DNA of 64,000 nt. Source: Lutjanus erythropterus. Its lineage: Eukaryota > Chordata > Actinopteri > Lutjaniformes > Lutjanidae. Of this stretch, positions 11,221 through 22,060 are shown piece after piece (position 1 is the stretch's first letter; the number at the start of each line of letters is the position of its first letter). Both the position numbers and the translations under genes were made by a program. The notes under the pieces are model-generated. The model saw only the letters and a program-made list of their open reading frames with translations, did not search any database and had not been told where the DNA came from. The stretch spans positions 5,841,837-5,905,836 of the forward strand of contig CM034600.1 of NCBI GenBank assembly GCA_020091685.1, read 5' to 3'.

Positions 11221-13240
11221 TAATAACTAGAACTGCAAGCAGTTATGAACGGGGGCCAAGCCTCCCCGCGCGAGCCGGTCCCCGCGGCCCTCGGAACCCA
11301 CCGCCGCGGGCTCCGAGGGACGCGGGGCTCGGGGCGATCACGGGAACGCGCGCCGTCGTCCGAGCTGCCGTATTCATGACCGATCATTAGGTAACTTTGC
11401 GGTCGACCTCAGGAGGGAACCCACATCATGCACAGCGAATTCAGTGCGAATCTGAGCAACTTTTGGGAAACCTGATGTTTTTGGGTTTGTAGCGCCCCCT
11501 ATCGGCCGATCCGCACCAAATTCGGCACAGAGCCTGTGGATGACCTCTGGAATGAGCGTCTTAAGTTTGAAGTCAAAAGACTTTAGTTTGACCGAAATAT
11601 GACACAACATGCGTTTTTTGAGCTAGCCAAAAAATCGTTTGGTTATAATTAGCGCATTTTTTGGCGTGCAACAATTCTTTTGATAACTTTTCATCAGACA
11701 CGTCTAGACATCGTATGTGCAAAGTTTGGCACAGATGGCGCTTAAACTGTAGGAGGAGTTCGAAAAAGTAGGTTTCGGACATCTGGCGACTTAGCGACGG
11801 GAATTTTCGGCGAAAGTGGGCGGGGCCTACGTCAGAAAATCCAGCGCTTTTCAGGGAATACGGCAATATGAGATTTTTCAACGTCTCATTTAAAATGTGG
11901 AAGTTATAGGCAAAAATGCGCTATAGCGCCACCTAGTTGGGTTTGTAGCGCCCCCTATTGGCCGATCCGCACCAAATTTGGTACAGAGTCTGTGGATGAC
12001 CTCTGGAACCACTGTGTTTAGTTTGAAGTCAAAAGACTGTAGTTTGACTGAAATATGACATAACATGTGTTTTTTAAGCTAGCCAAAACATTGTTCGGTT
12101 ATAATTAGCGAATTTTTTGTCGTTCGATAATTCCTTTGATAACTTTAGATCAGACACATCTAGACATCGTATGTGCAAAGTTTGGCGCAGATGGCGCTTA
12201 AACTGTAGGAGGAGTTCGAAAAAGTAGGTTTCGGACATTTGGCGACTTAGCGACGGGAATTTTCGGCGAAAGTGGGCGGGGCCTACGTCAGAAAATCCAG
12301 CGCCATTCAGGGAATACGGCAATATAAGATTTTTCAACGTCTCATTTAAAATGTGGAAGTTATAGGCAAAAATGCGTTATAGCGCCACCTAGTGGAGCAC
12401 AAACGCGATTTTCGGTAGGCGGGATCTGAGTCCTATTCTACATGTACCCATAAAATTTCAAAGCCCTAAGTATTATAATTTGGCAGAAATTAATTTTTTT
12501 TGTTTATCTTGTTATAAGCCCCGCCCACATTGACCTGTCATGACCCCCTTGAAGATATGACCTCAGGACTGGCCCTACATCGTACGGACCAAATTTCGTA
12601 GAAATCGGTGCAGCCGTTCTAGAGATATAAACTTCCCACATTTGTAGCGCCCCCTAGGGGCCAACATTCGCCGAATTCAGCTCATAGGCTCCCAGTCTCA
12701 TGCCAACCAAGGATCTCTGATTTGTTGTCGATAGCATTTACTTTGACCAAGATATGCAATATTTTCCATTTTTACGGCTAGCTACGGAAATTTGTTCGTT
12801 AATAATTCGCAGAATTTTCAACCCAAAAAAAATCTTTTGATAACTTTAGGTCATGAGCATCAGAAGAGTGTACGGTCCAATTTTCGTGCAGATCGGACAA
12901 AATCCCTAGGAGGAGTTCGAAAAAGCAGGTTTTCCAGTTTTCGCGATTTTGCGGGAAAAAAAGTGTAGGCGGAAGTGGGCGTGGCCAATTGCAAAGTGAC
13001 TCAGCTGTATTCAAGGAACGTGGGGATATAAAGTTTTTGAATGTGCGACATACGGTGTGGGAGTTATAGGCCAAAACGTGTTGTCCTTGGTTATAGCGCC
13101 CCCTGTAGGCGGACGTGTGCAGTTTTTTGCGTCTGAGGTACGTGCAGGGGTCTGGGCCAGCCCTCAAATTTGCATCGTCCAAACTTGCACGGTTTAGGCT
13201 GCAGCATGAGTTTTATCAACGGAAGAATAAAAATAGAAAA
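11221..13240 (+). repeat. 2.02-kb tandem repeat, unit 1
   Basis: Begins TAATAACTAGAACTGCAAGC and recurs exactly 2,020 bp later. Order within the unit: CpG-rich head (about 11226-11385), module 1 (11481-11936), module 2 (11937-12392, same start TTGGGTTTGTAGCGCCCCCT, period 456), a distinct part (about 12393-12660), and a third section with AGGAGGAGTTCGAAAAAGCA ending GAAGAATAAAAATAGA. Six CTCF-core-like motifs are spread through it. Minus-strand open frames of about 87-102 residues occur in both modules but resemble no protein I know. The block vocabulary (GCGCCCCCTATTGGCC, GCACCAAATT, AGGAGGAGTTCG) belongs to an abundant fish repeat whose class I cannot name. Confidence 0.9.
12382..12395 (-). 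promoter_or_regulatory. Perfect CTCF core-consensus match (unit 1)
   Basis: Plus strand GCGCCACCTAGTGG is the exact reverse complement of the published core pattern CCASYAGRKGGCRS. Binding is predicted, not shown. It is the strongest of six related motifs in this unit. Confidence 0.5.
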
Positions 13241-15258
13241 TAATAACTAGAACTGCAAGCAGTTATGAACGGGGGCCAAGCCTCCCCGCGCGACCCGGTC
13301 CCCGCGGCCCTCGGAACCCACCGCCGCGGGCTCCGACGGACGCGGGGCTCGGGGCGATCGCGGGGACGCGCGCCGTTGTCCGAGCTGCAGTATTCATGAC
13401 CAATCATTAGGTAACTTTGCGGTCGTCCTCAGGAGGGAACCCACATCATGCACAGCGAATTTAGTGCGAATCTGAGCAACTTTTGGGAAACCTCATGTTT
13501 TTGGGTTTGTAGCGCCCCCTATCGGCCGATCCGCACCAAATTCGGCACAGAGTCTGTGGATGACCTCTGGAATGAGTGTGTTAAGTTTGAAGTGAAAAGA
13601 CTTTAGTTTGACCGAAATATGACACAACATGCGTTTTTTGAGCTAGCCAAAAAATCGTTCGGTTATAATTAGCGCATTTTTTGGCGTGCAACAATTCTTT
13701 TGATAACTTTTCATCAGACACGTCTAGACATCGTATGTGCAAAGTTTGGCGCAGATGGCGCTTAAACTGTAGGAGGAGTTCGAAAAAGTAGGTTTCGGAC
13801 ATGTGGCGACTTAGCGACGGGAATTTTTGGCAAAAGTGGGCGTGGCCTACGTCAGAAAATCCAGCGCTTTTCAGGGAACACGGCAATATGAGACTTTTCA
13901 ACGTCTCATTTAAAATGTGGAAGTTATAGGCAAAAATGCGTTATAGCGCCACCTAGTTGGGTTTGTAGCGCCCCCTATTGGCCCATCCGCACCAAATTTG
14001 GCACAGCGTCTGTGGATGACCTCTGGAACGAGCGTGTTAAGTTTGAAGTCAAAAGACTGTAGTTTGACTGAAATATGACACAATACGTGTTTTTTAAGCT
14101 AGCCAAAACATCGTTCGGTTATAATTAGCGAATTTTTTGTCGTGCAACAATTCTTTTGATAACTTTAGATCAGACACATCTAGACATCGTATGTGCAAAG
14201 TTTGGCGCAGATGGCGCTTAAAGTGTAGGAGGAGTTCGAAAAAGTAGGTTTCGGACATGTGGCGACTTAGCGACGGGAATTTTCGGCGAAAGTGGGCGGG
14301 GCCTACGTCAGAAGATCCAGCGCTATTCAGGGAATACGGCAATATAAGATTTTTCAACGTGTCATTTAAAATGTGGAAGTTATAGGCAAAAATGCGTTAT
14401 AGCGCCACCTAGTGGAGCACAAACGCGATTTTCGGTAGGCGGGATCTGAGTCCTATTCTACATGTACCCATAAAATTTCAAAACCCTAAGTATTATACTT
14501 TGGCAGAAATTAATTTTTTTTGTTTATCTTGTAATAAGACCCGCCCACATTGACCTGTCATGATCCCCTTGAAGATATGACCTCAGGACCGGCCCTACAT
14601 CGTACGGACCAAATTTCGTAGAAATCGGTGCAGCCGTTCTAGAGATATGAACTTCCCACATTTGTAGCGCCCCCTAGGGGCCAACATTCGCCAAATTCAG
14701 CTCATAGGCTCCCAGTCTCATGCCAACCAAGGATCTCTGATTTGGTGTCGATAGCATTTACTTTGACCGAGATATGCAAGATTTTCCATTTTTACAGCTA
14801 GCTATGGAAATTTGTTCGTTAATAATTCGCGCAATTTTCAACCTAAAAAAAATCTTTTGATAACTTTAGCTCATGAGCAGCAGAAGAGTGTACAGGCCAA
14901 TTTTCGTGCAGATCGAACAAAATCCCTAGGAGGAGTTCGAAAAAGTAGGTTTGCCAGTTTTCGCGATTTTACGAAAAAATTATTTAGGCGGAAGTGGGCG
15001 TGGCCAATTACAAAGTGACTCAGCTCCATTCAAGGAATATGGGGATATAAGGTTTTTGAATGTGCGACATACGGTGTGGGAGTTATAGGCCAAAACGCGT
15101 TGTCCTTGGTTATAGCGCCCCCTGCAGGCGGACATGTGCAGTTTTTTGCGTCTGAGGTACGTGCAGGGGTCTGGGCCAGCCCTCAAATTTGCATCGTTCA
15201 AACTTGCACGGTTTAGCCTGCAGCATGACTTTTATCAACGGAAGAATAAAAATAGAGA
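13241..15258 (+). repeat. 2.02-kb tandem repeat, unit 2
   Basis: Near-identical copy of 11221-13240 with the same order: CpG-rich head 13246-13405, modules at 13501-13956 and 13957-14412, distinct section, and an end at GAAGAATAAAAATAGAGAAG. Scattered substitutions suggest a fairly recent duplication. The copy runs into AT-rich trinucleotides at 15261-15280 rather than a third unit. Confidence 0.9.
14402..14415 (-). promoter_or_regulatory. Perfect CTCF core-consensus match (unit 2)
   Basis: Identical GCGCCACCTAGTGG, exactly 2,020 bp from the unit 1 site, in the same orientation. Confidence 0.5.
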
Positions 15259-15275
15259 AGATGATGAATAATAAT

Positions 15276-15475
15276 AAAAATCTGAACAATTACAATAGGG
15301 TTCCCAGCACCGCTGGTCCTGGGAACCGCGTATGCTTGCATTCGCGGTCCCCAGGCCCCGCGGGCTTGGCCCCCTAAAAATCTGAGCAATTACAATAGGG
15401 TTCCCAGCACCGCTGGTACTGGGAACCGCGTATGCTTGCATTCGCGGTTCCCAGTCCCCGCGGGCTTGGCCCCCT
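15276..15475 (+). repeat. Two 100-bp tandem repeats with a stem-loop
   Basis: Copies at 15276-15375 and 15376-15475 begin AAAAATCTGA and end CGGGCTTGGCCCCCT. Each has a hairpin with 9-bp arms GGTTCCCAG/CTGGGAACC (15299-15327 and 15399-15427) and an inner ACC/GGT pairing. A TAA-rich tail follows (15474-15492). They probably belong to the same element family as the 2-kb array. Confidence 0.85.
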
Positions 15476-16574
15476 AATAATAATAATAAAATATTTATCT
15501 AAAGATTGTTACTATTAAGACTCTAAATCCATTTTTAGTGAAAATGTATTCTTTAAGGGTTAATATGTATGAAATGTATAAATTTATAAAGTATTTTGAT
15601 CTGTTTTAGTTTTCAAATTTTTTTTAACTTGCTCTTGTGCCAGAAAACTACCTTGTCACAGACAAGAATTCACAAATTCAATTTCTAAAAGTGTTAAAAG
15701 TGATCAAAATCTAAAACTAAAAATACCCACTTATAACAAAGGCATATCATTTGCTTTTGTAATCATCTTTGTTTTAAGTTTGATTTTTTATCAAATATTG
15801 TGTCCCAAATTTCCATCAACTCTGTCTGACTTTTACAAAAACATGATTTAAAGAGGCATAAAAACTATTTCCTAAGGACCCTGTTTCATTTCCTGGTTTA
15901 CAAAAGGCAGGGATACTGCTCAAGAACTGGTAATCTTTCTATTTTTGACAAATGCATGAAGTCATAATTCTGTCGTGTGTGTCTCAACCATCAAATGTCA
16001 ACTGTGTAGCTCTTCTAAATCAAACTTAAATAAGAATTGTGGATTAAAAATGTGTATTTTGAGCATTGAGAGAACTCTGAGCAACTTTAAAAAATAAAAT
16101 GGCTTGACTATGTTGTGAAATCACATTTTTCACTTTGTTAACACGTCCATGTGGCATTTTTCATGTGTTACATGACATGGGGGTGAAACAAGCAGTAAAC
16201 TGACAGATTCAGTCAGGCTGGGTATATGACATCATAAATCTAATGAACCAATCCTGTTAATTGAGGGACTGGTGCTATGCATATCATTAGCGGTGATGCC
16301 CAGCCCACAGGAGAAGCTGGATGATGATAGTTACCACAATTAGGGAGCAAAGCAGAGGAGTAGGGGTAAGTGTTGGGGTTGGGGTGTGTGGAGAGGGTGG
16401 GAACTATTTGCATATTTATGATCATTGAATACTCAATGAAGGTATGGTGTATGGCTATATGTAAGCCATTTTAACAACTTATTTTGCAAAACCAAAAAAA
16501 AACTGACACAATTTATTGCTTCTTGCAGAGCATTTTATATTGTTTAAAACAGCTTTAATTTAAAAAAAAAACAA

Positions 16575-16710
16575 AAAATCCATTACAAGGTTGAATAGCC
16601 AAAATTTTGATCTTTTAAAATATATTTTACCAGCATAACTGATGAGTAAAAACCAAAACCCCCTCAAAATACAGTTTTGTCCCCATTCTCAAGAATGGCT
16701 GAACAATCAC
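16575..16710 (+). repeat. Dispersed repeat shared with 27332-27460
   Basis: TTACAAGGTTGAATAGCC, TTTTGATCTTTTAAAA, and GTTTTGTCC..ATTCTCAAGAATG occur in the same order at both loci. Class unknown. Confidence 0.65.
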
Positions 16711-17113
16711 AATCACACGTCCAGCCCAGTAATCTACACGAGTTCAACCAGGTCATGGAAATGTAACATGAGGATTCCTGTCAGCTACGGTGGTTCATCC
16801 TCAGGAAGGTACTGCGTGTCCACTCACTGTGTAGTGTCCTGTGGGAGTTATGTAAGACATGTGGGCTCTTTGAAACCCTTGAATAGGCAAATTGCTGGAC
16901 TGCGTACGCCGTCTCCTCCTGCTGTCATAAATTCGGCCCTCAGTTGGCTGGTTAGCTTCCCATTGTTGACATAAAGTCCTCCACGTGAGTGTTTGTGTGT
17001 GTGTGTGTGTGCCAGGTACATACAGTATCTATTACCAACCCGCCCATTTTGTATACTGGGTGTACAAAGTGTGCAAGCTGGTGTGTTTTGGTTCCTGTTG
17101 AGGGTGTCTTTTC

Positions 17114-17126
17114 ATGTGCATGTGCA

Positions 17127-17154
<28 letters not shown>
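17114..17154 (+). repeat. (GT)n microsatellite
   Basis: TG repeats with early CA interruptions, followed by GAGGGTT. Confidence 0.9.
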
Positions 17155-17157
<3 letters not shown>

Positions 17158-18239
17158 GTTCCTCCAGGTTGCACCCTGTGCGTAAATGAAGTACCTTTTA
17201 CCAATCCCATTGTTGCAGTCTCACGAAATGAACTGCGCTGGCATTTCTCTGGACCCAGGAGACCCATCTCAGCACACACGGTATGGTTCTGTGTGTGTAT
17301 CAGCTCAGTTTGGACCATTAATAAGCTGCCCAGCCAAGCAGAGCAGAACATTGTGTGCCTGAGATCTGGCCACCATATGTAAGACATGTTTTTTAATAAT
17401 CAAATGCACATATCAGACATGCCTTGGCTGAAAAAGGCTGCTATTTAATAAAAGGATAAAAAACAAAATCTAGATTTTCTTTGCTTTCTTTCGGTTCATT
17501 TTACTTTGAAATATAATTACACTTTTAGGGTGGCAACCTCAGTCAATTAATATAGAAATTATGTAGGAAGTAGAGTTTATAAAGACTTTTAGAGTATGGG
17601 ATTTTTAAGGCTAATACCAATATTGATTTTAGAGTGGATATATGCACTGACTTCTGTTATGGTGGCTGATATAGTGAATTTTTGAGCTAAAATACATAAA
17701 GACTTTTTCTATGTGGAAAATATGATAATGCAGCGATATACAGAAGGTTGTTTTTTTTTTTAATCAAATAACTTTATTCTAGCATACTATATAATTTTAT
17801 CTAAACATAAATAATTTTACATATACATATGCCAATAAACTGTACAAAGATACACTGAGAAAATAACAAATAAAAATGAAATTATTAGGTAAATAAACAT
17901 CGGTACTGTTCAGTATCAGTCAATTGCTGAACATTTTAATACTGATAACACCACTGCACTAAATCAAAACCACCCCAAAACATCATTTTCTGTATTGAAT
18001 ATTCTTTTTAAAAAAAGATTCATATCAGTGCATACAGGTACATTTACACTGGTACCAAAGTATCCTCTGTAGGCCAATATTGAGCCAATATATGAGTTGA
18101 TAAATATATTGGTCAGGCTTTAGAGATTATATAGGAAAAGCCACATGGCCTTGTTTTTCTTAAAACCGTGCACTGTGCCTCCCTCAAAATGTTGATACAG
18201 ATTAACTTATAATATATGTATAAAGTCTATGCTAGCAGC

Positions 18240-18790
18240 TCTTATCAGGATGTACTTACACACAGAGCTTTTTTCTGTATTCACCATCTTAGTTTAGCAT
18301 GTTTGCATGCTAACATTTGCTAATTAGCACTAAACACTAAAAAATAAAATAAAAATAAAAATAAAAGTATTGGGCAAATTAAACCTGGATATGGTGTTAG
18401 GTGAAAAGTCACAGGGAAAATGCAGCTCTTTTCATGCGGATGTCCAGTGAGTGTTGATGGTAAATGTGCCCATTTGAAACCATTCATTTCAAATAAGAAA
18501 GCTGATTTCTTCTGTCCATGGAGCCATACCAGCGGTGCCTCCATATACCAGTTTTGTCACTAGTTACTACAATCTATCCTGACGGGGAGGTGAATGTTGT
18601 GCCAAATGTAATGGCAATTATGGTGGATTCATCCTCTGGAAATTTTGTGCCAAACCATCCGGTAGATGTTTAATTATTTCACAGTTTAAGTTGAAACTTT
18701 GACCCATGCGGAATACAGCTGACGCTGATGGTAATGTCGTTAGTTTCAAAGGTTTTTAATCATAAACGAATTGGAAAAATTGGTACCAGA
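18240..18790 (+). repeat. Dispersed repeat with the TTTAGCATGTTTGCATGCTAAC core
   Basis: TTAGTTTAGCATG, GCATGCTAACATTTGCTAA and, further on, GTGCCAAATGTAATGGCAAT and GTCGTTAGTTTCAAAGG. The same parts appear at 33005-33755. I recognise this as an abundant teleost repeat. Confidence 0.6.
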
Positions 18791-18954
18791 CACTCCAAAC
18801 ACAAGAGCTGACCCACCAAAAGAGTCTCTTCTGTCAGCTGTTCCTGAGACTTACTGATCAAACAACACCCACTGCAGTTCAACCCAAACCAGCACCGCTT
18901 TCCAACCACCAACCAGAGTGAACCAAATTATTAAATTAACAAAAGATGCCTATG

Positions 18955-19620
18955 TGGAACATTGGGCGAATCAAACCAAGACTCAAAACAAACTTAATTG
19001 CTATCCGGTAGATTATCTCTTTACCGTCAGAGATACAAAGCAGAGACAGATCCTGGGCAAATGCAGAGTCAATGACCACAGTTAAACCACAGAGAGAGGA
19101 CGATACATGGACGATAAGTCCTGGCTACCAGTAGAGGAAAGAGTCTGTGGCTGCTGCACAACAGGTGAGCGAGAGACAGAGGTGGACTTTCTGCTACACT
19201 GTGGGAAATATGAAGACATTACTACAAAGTTCTTCACAAAAATTAAGTGCAAATGTAGAGATTTTGATACACTCTCTGACCAAACTGAAATGCAACATCT
19301 ACTGGGAGAAAAATAGTGTCATCGCCATAGAAACAGTGTCAGTGCTTGTCACATCCAAGACAATCAGAGCAACAACACATGGCACTAGTTAGTTTCTTCA
19401 CGTCTGACACTCTGACTGTTGGTCTACTTTGATTTTGTATGAATATATTGCTGTTAATTGTTTCTTGATTTGAATTGACTGATGAAATGATTCTAAAGGA
19501 GTATCTTTTTCTATGTACAGTTGAACTATAACGCAAACACACAAAACACATTTATCCTTCATGCTTTGGAAATATTGTTTGTGTGACATTCATGTCAATA
19601 AAGCCTGTTGCATTTGAAAT
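18955..19620 (+). pseudogene. Non-LTR retrotransposon 3' end (C-terminal Cys/His tail of a reverse transcriptase)
   Basis: A plus-strand frame reads ...RDTKQRQILGKCRVNDHS, then a stop (TAA 19083-19085), then TERGRYMDDKSWLPVEERV, a C-X2-C pair (CGCC), EVDFLLHCGKYED, and stops after LLGEK at 19316. The C-X2-C...FLLHC pattern is that of the zinc-knuckle tail found at the end of many LINE reverse transcriptases. AATAAA at 19597-19602 and a T-rich end follow. The in-frame stop and missing catalytic region show a dead 5'-truncated copy. The clade is uncertain. Confidence 0.65.
19597..19602 (+). terminator. Poly(A) signal of the LINE-like remnant
   Basis: GTCAATAAAGCCTGTTG about 280 bp past the remnant's reading frame, typical of retrotransposon 3' ends in fish. 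Confidence 0.5.
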
Positions 19621-19624
19621 TTTG

Positions 19625-21839
19625 ACCTGATGATGGCACTTAAAGAAAGGTCAGATGATCACCAAAGTCAGAATTTATCCTGCAAAACGGACACAATCCA
19701 TCCAATAGTAATAATAATAATGAGACATTTCAATCTGGACCAACGGACTGAAATAATGAATGGCTATCCACAGATCCATAATACTAGTTGAAAAAAAAAA
19801 AACGCACTCAAATATATTTGATGGACCCCAAACCTGTAATTTGGAGCATGCTAAAGCAGTGGTCCAAGAAACTAGAGGTAAATAAGGGGACAAAAAAGAA
19901 ACTAAAACTGAACTTAAAGAAACTGAAATGACAGACAACCCTCTTTCTTTTTTGTTGACAAAGTCTGACAGTCCAAATCCACGGATGTTGCAACATAATT
20001 ACACTTGTTACATGTGTTCTCGTTTGTTCTTTTATTACTTTTTTTTTTTCCTCTTTTCTTTCTTTCTCAAACACACACAAGCCCTCAGTCACACACATAC
20101 ACACACTCGGGTCTGAACTTGGCTGAGAGTTGTAAGCAGTTGCATAACAGTTATCATCTGATCCCACATGTCAAATCAGCACATGGGCCGTTGTAGTTTG
20201 CTGCAGGGTAACTTGCTTCTGACCTTCAGATTTGTGTACAGTATCTGTTTCTCCTGCTCCCTCAAACATATTGACACACAGCGTGAAGAGTACACACAGC
20301 TGGTCGTCACTCAGCAACTTTTCGGGAACTGGAAAAACCCATAAATATTTAGAGATAATAGATAATTGAAGAAACATATTGTTTATATTAACAATATGTT
20401 TATTCATATTTATCTATTTTTTTTCTTAACATAGATTACCAAGCAAAAGGCTGAGTCTTTAAAGCCCAGTTTAATTTTTACTCTAAAACTTATTCCAAAA
20501 CTTTAAACTCCAACTTTAACTGTGATCTAGTATTAACTTTAAACTAATTCTTGAGGAAGTTGAACTTTTAAAATAGTTGCGTATTTGAGATGGATCAAGA
20601 CATCATGAGTAGGCTAACTAAGTTAACCAACTATTTATCTAGCTAGCTAGCTTTTTGAGCTAGCTTTTTGAGCTAGCTAGCAAACAACATAATTTTTTTT
20701 TAGCTAGTTAGCACACAATTTGACTTATTTTTTCTTATTTTTAGACAGCTAGAAAACAATTTCAACATTTTCATATTGATTCAACTGTGTTTAATTTCAG
20801 TTTACATAAATCAGCTTGGCTTGGCACAGGAGCTTTGGCCCAATGGGAGGAGGAGGTTTGAGCAATTAATACTTTACTTAAGCTTTAAAGCTAATAGGAC
20901 TGCAGCGTTACATTTGGTCATCTGGAAGCTCTCGAAATCAACGACAGTTGAGGCAGTGGAGCCTGAGGACATCCTGGGAAAACCTGGAAAATATTTTCTA
21001 TAAAGTATGCAAAATATAATCCAGTTTCTTTTGGCATTTGTGGTACACGTGTGTATGTTTTTATTTGCATGTAGAGCAGGGAAATAAGATCCTATCATGA
21101 GTGGTCATTCAATACTCATGTGGAAGTACATTTCAATGTCTGTTGTGAACTGACAAATTTAGAGATGTCCCCTTGGATCACCCAAGATGCATGACAGTTT
21201 CAGGTGTAAACAGACTAATTTAGCAAAAAAAAACCCATCAGACATTAAAGATAAACAAGCTGACAGATATAAACTATGACCATATTGCCCCCGACTGACC
21301 TGTGATTGGCCAAAATTCTCCTGTCTCTTTTAAAAGCCTGAAAAGAGAGCCAAGAGGAGGAGCAGAAGTCTAGTTTTCTCTCAGACCACTTGAATTACAC
21401 TATGCTTAATGGTTATGATGGAGGTTTTACCCAACGAGGTCAGAAAACGAACTGCCTACCCCAGAAGAAGGATCGAGTTAGGTTTAAGTTCATAAAAGGA
21501 CAGATTTAATTTCAGATTTTTTTTTTCCAAGTTTACTCATTTGAAGGGGCAAACTTATATAATTGTGTCACTTCTTCCTCAATTCATTTTAATGCCTGAA
21601 ACAGGGTTACTGATTATCTGACAAACAAAACAGCCAGATTATGCACCGACACACTCCCAGTGCCAGCAGGCGTACATGTGGTCAGTTTGTCAGTAATGTA
21701 GAGGTCACAAAAACAAGCTAATACAATTAGATTCACAGTCAACTTCCCACTGCAGAAGTTTCCGTGTAAACTAATGCAGGATAATGGACAGATTATTGAA
21801 ACTACAGTAGACTGAAAGGAAGTACAGGGGCAAAACTGA
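19625..21839. other. Intergenic, no gene recognised
   Basis: Contains an interrupted AC-rich microsatellite (20070-20110) and CTAG/AGCTAGCT-rich palindromic sequence at 20638-20690, similar to 29480-29610. No coding exon seen. Confidence 0.55.
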
Positions 21840-22060
21840 AGCCAAAATATATCTGATGCGAGCACCGCCATCTTGCATTGGTGATGTCATTTGGAGGCAG
21901 AGTCTGCACAGCAACGATCAGTGTTGGAGCCGACCACACAGCGGGCCAACTCAATCGTGAGCAGAGCTTGGCTGTCAATCATGGCATGAAACCCCGTTTT
22001 GAGAGCATCAAATAACTAATTAAAACCAAACTGATGAGAGAGCAAACACCTCCACACCTC
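21840..22060 (+). repeat. Probable dispersed repeat (CGCCATCTTG ... GGAGCCGACCACACAG)
   Basis: Contains GCACCGCCATCTTGCATTGG, GGAGCCGACCACACAGC and AAATAACTAATTAAAACCAA. I associate these with a common teleost repeat, but no second copy exists in the window. Confidence 0.45.

Larger units (their letters stand above)
15493..18239. other. Intergenic with microsatellites and one dispersed repeat
   Basis: AT-rich. It contains (GT)n at 16993-17012 and 17114-17154 and a repeat at 16575-16710 matched at 27332-27460. No coding exon is recognised. Confidence 0.6.

Noticed and set aside
10929-11387. 152-codon minus-strand frame
   Set aside because: Half of it crosses the CpG-rich head of the tandem repeat (translated as Arg/Pro/Gly), with no domain and no splice support.
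11221-15475. CRISPR-like repeat array
   Set aside because: Vertebrate context; units are kilobase-scale with no short direct repeats separated by unique spacers and no cas genes.
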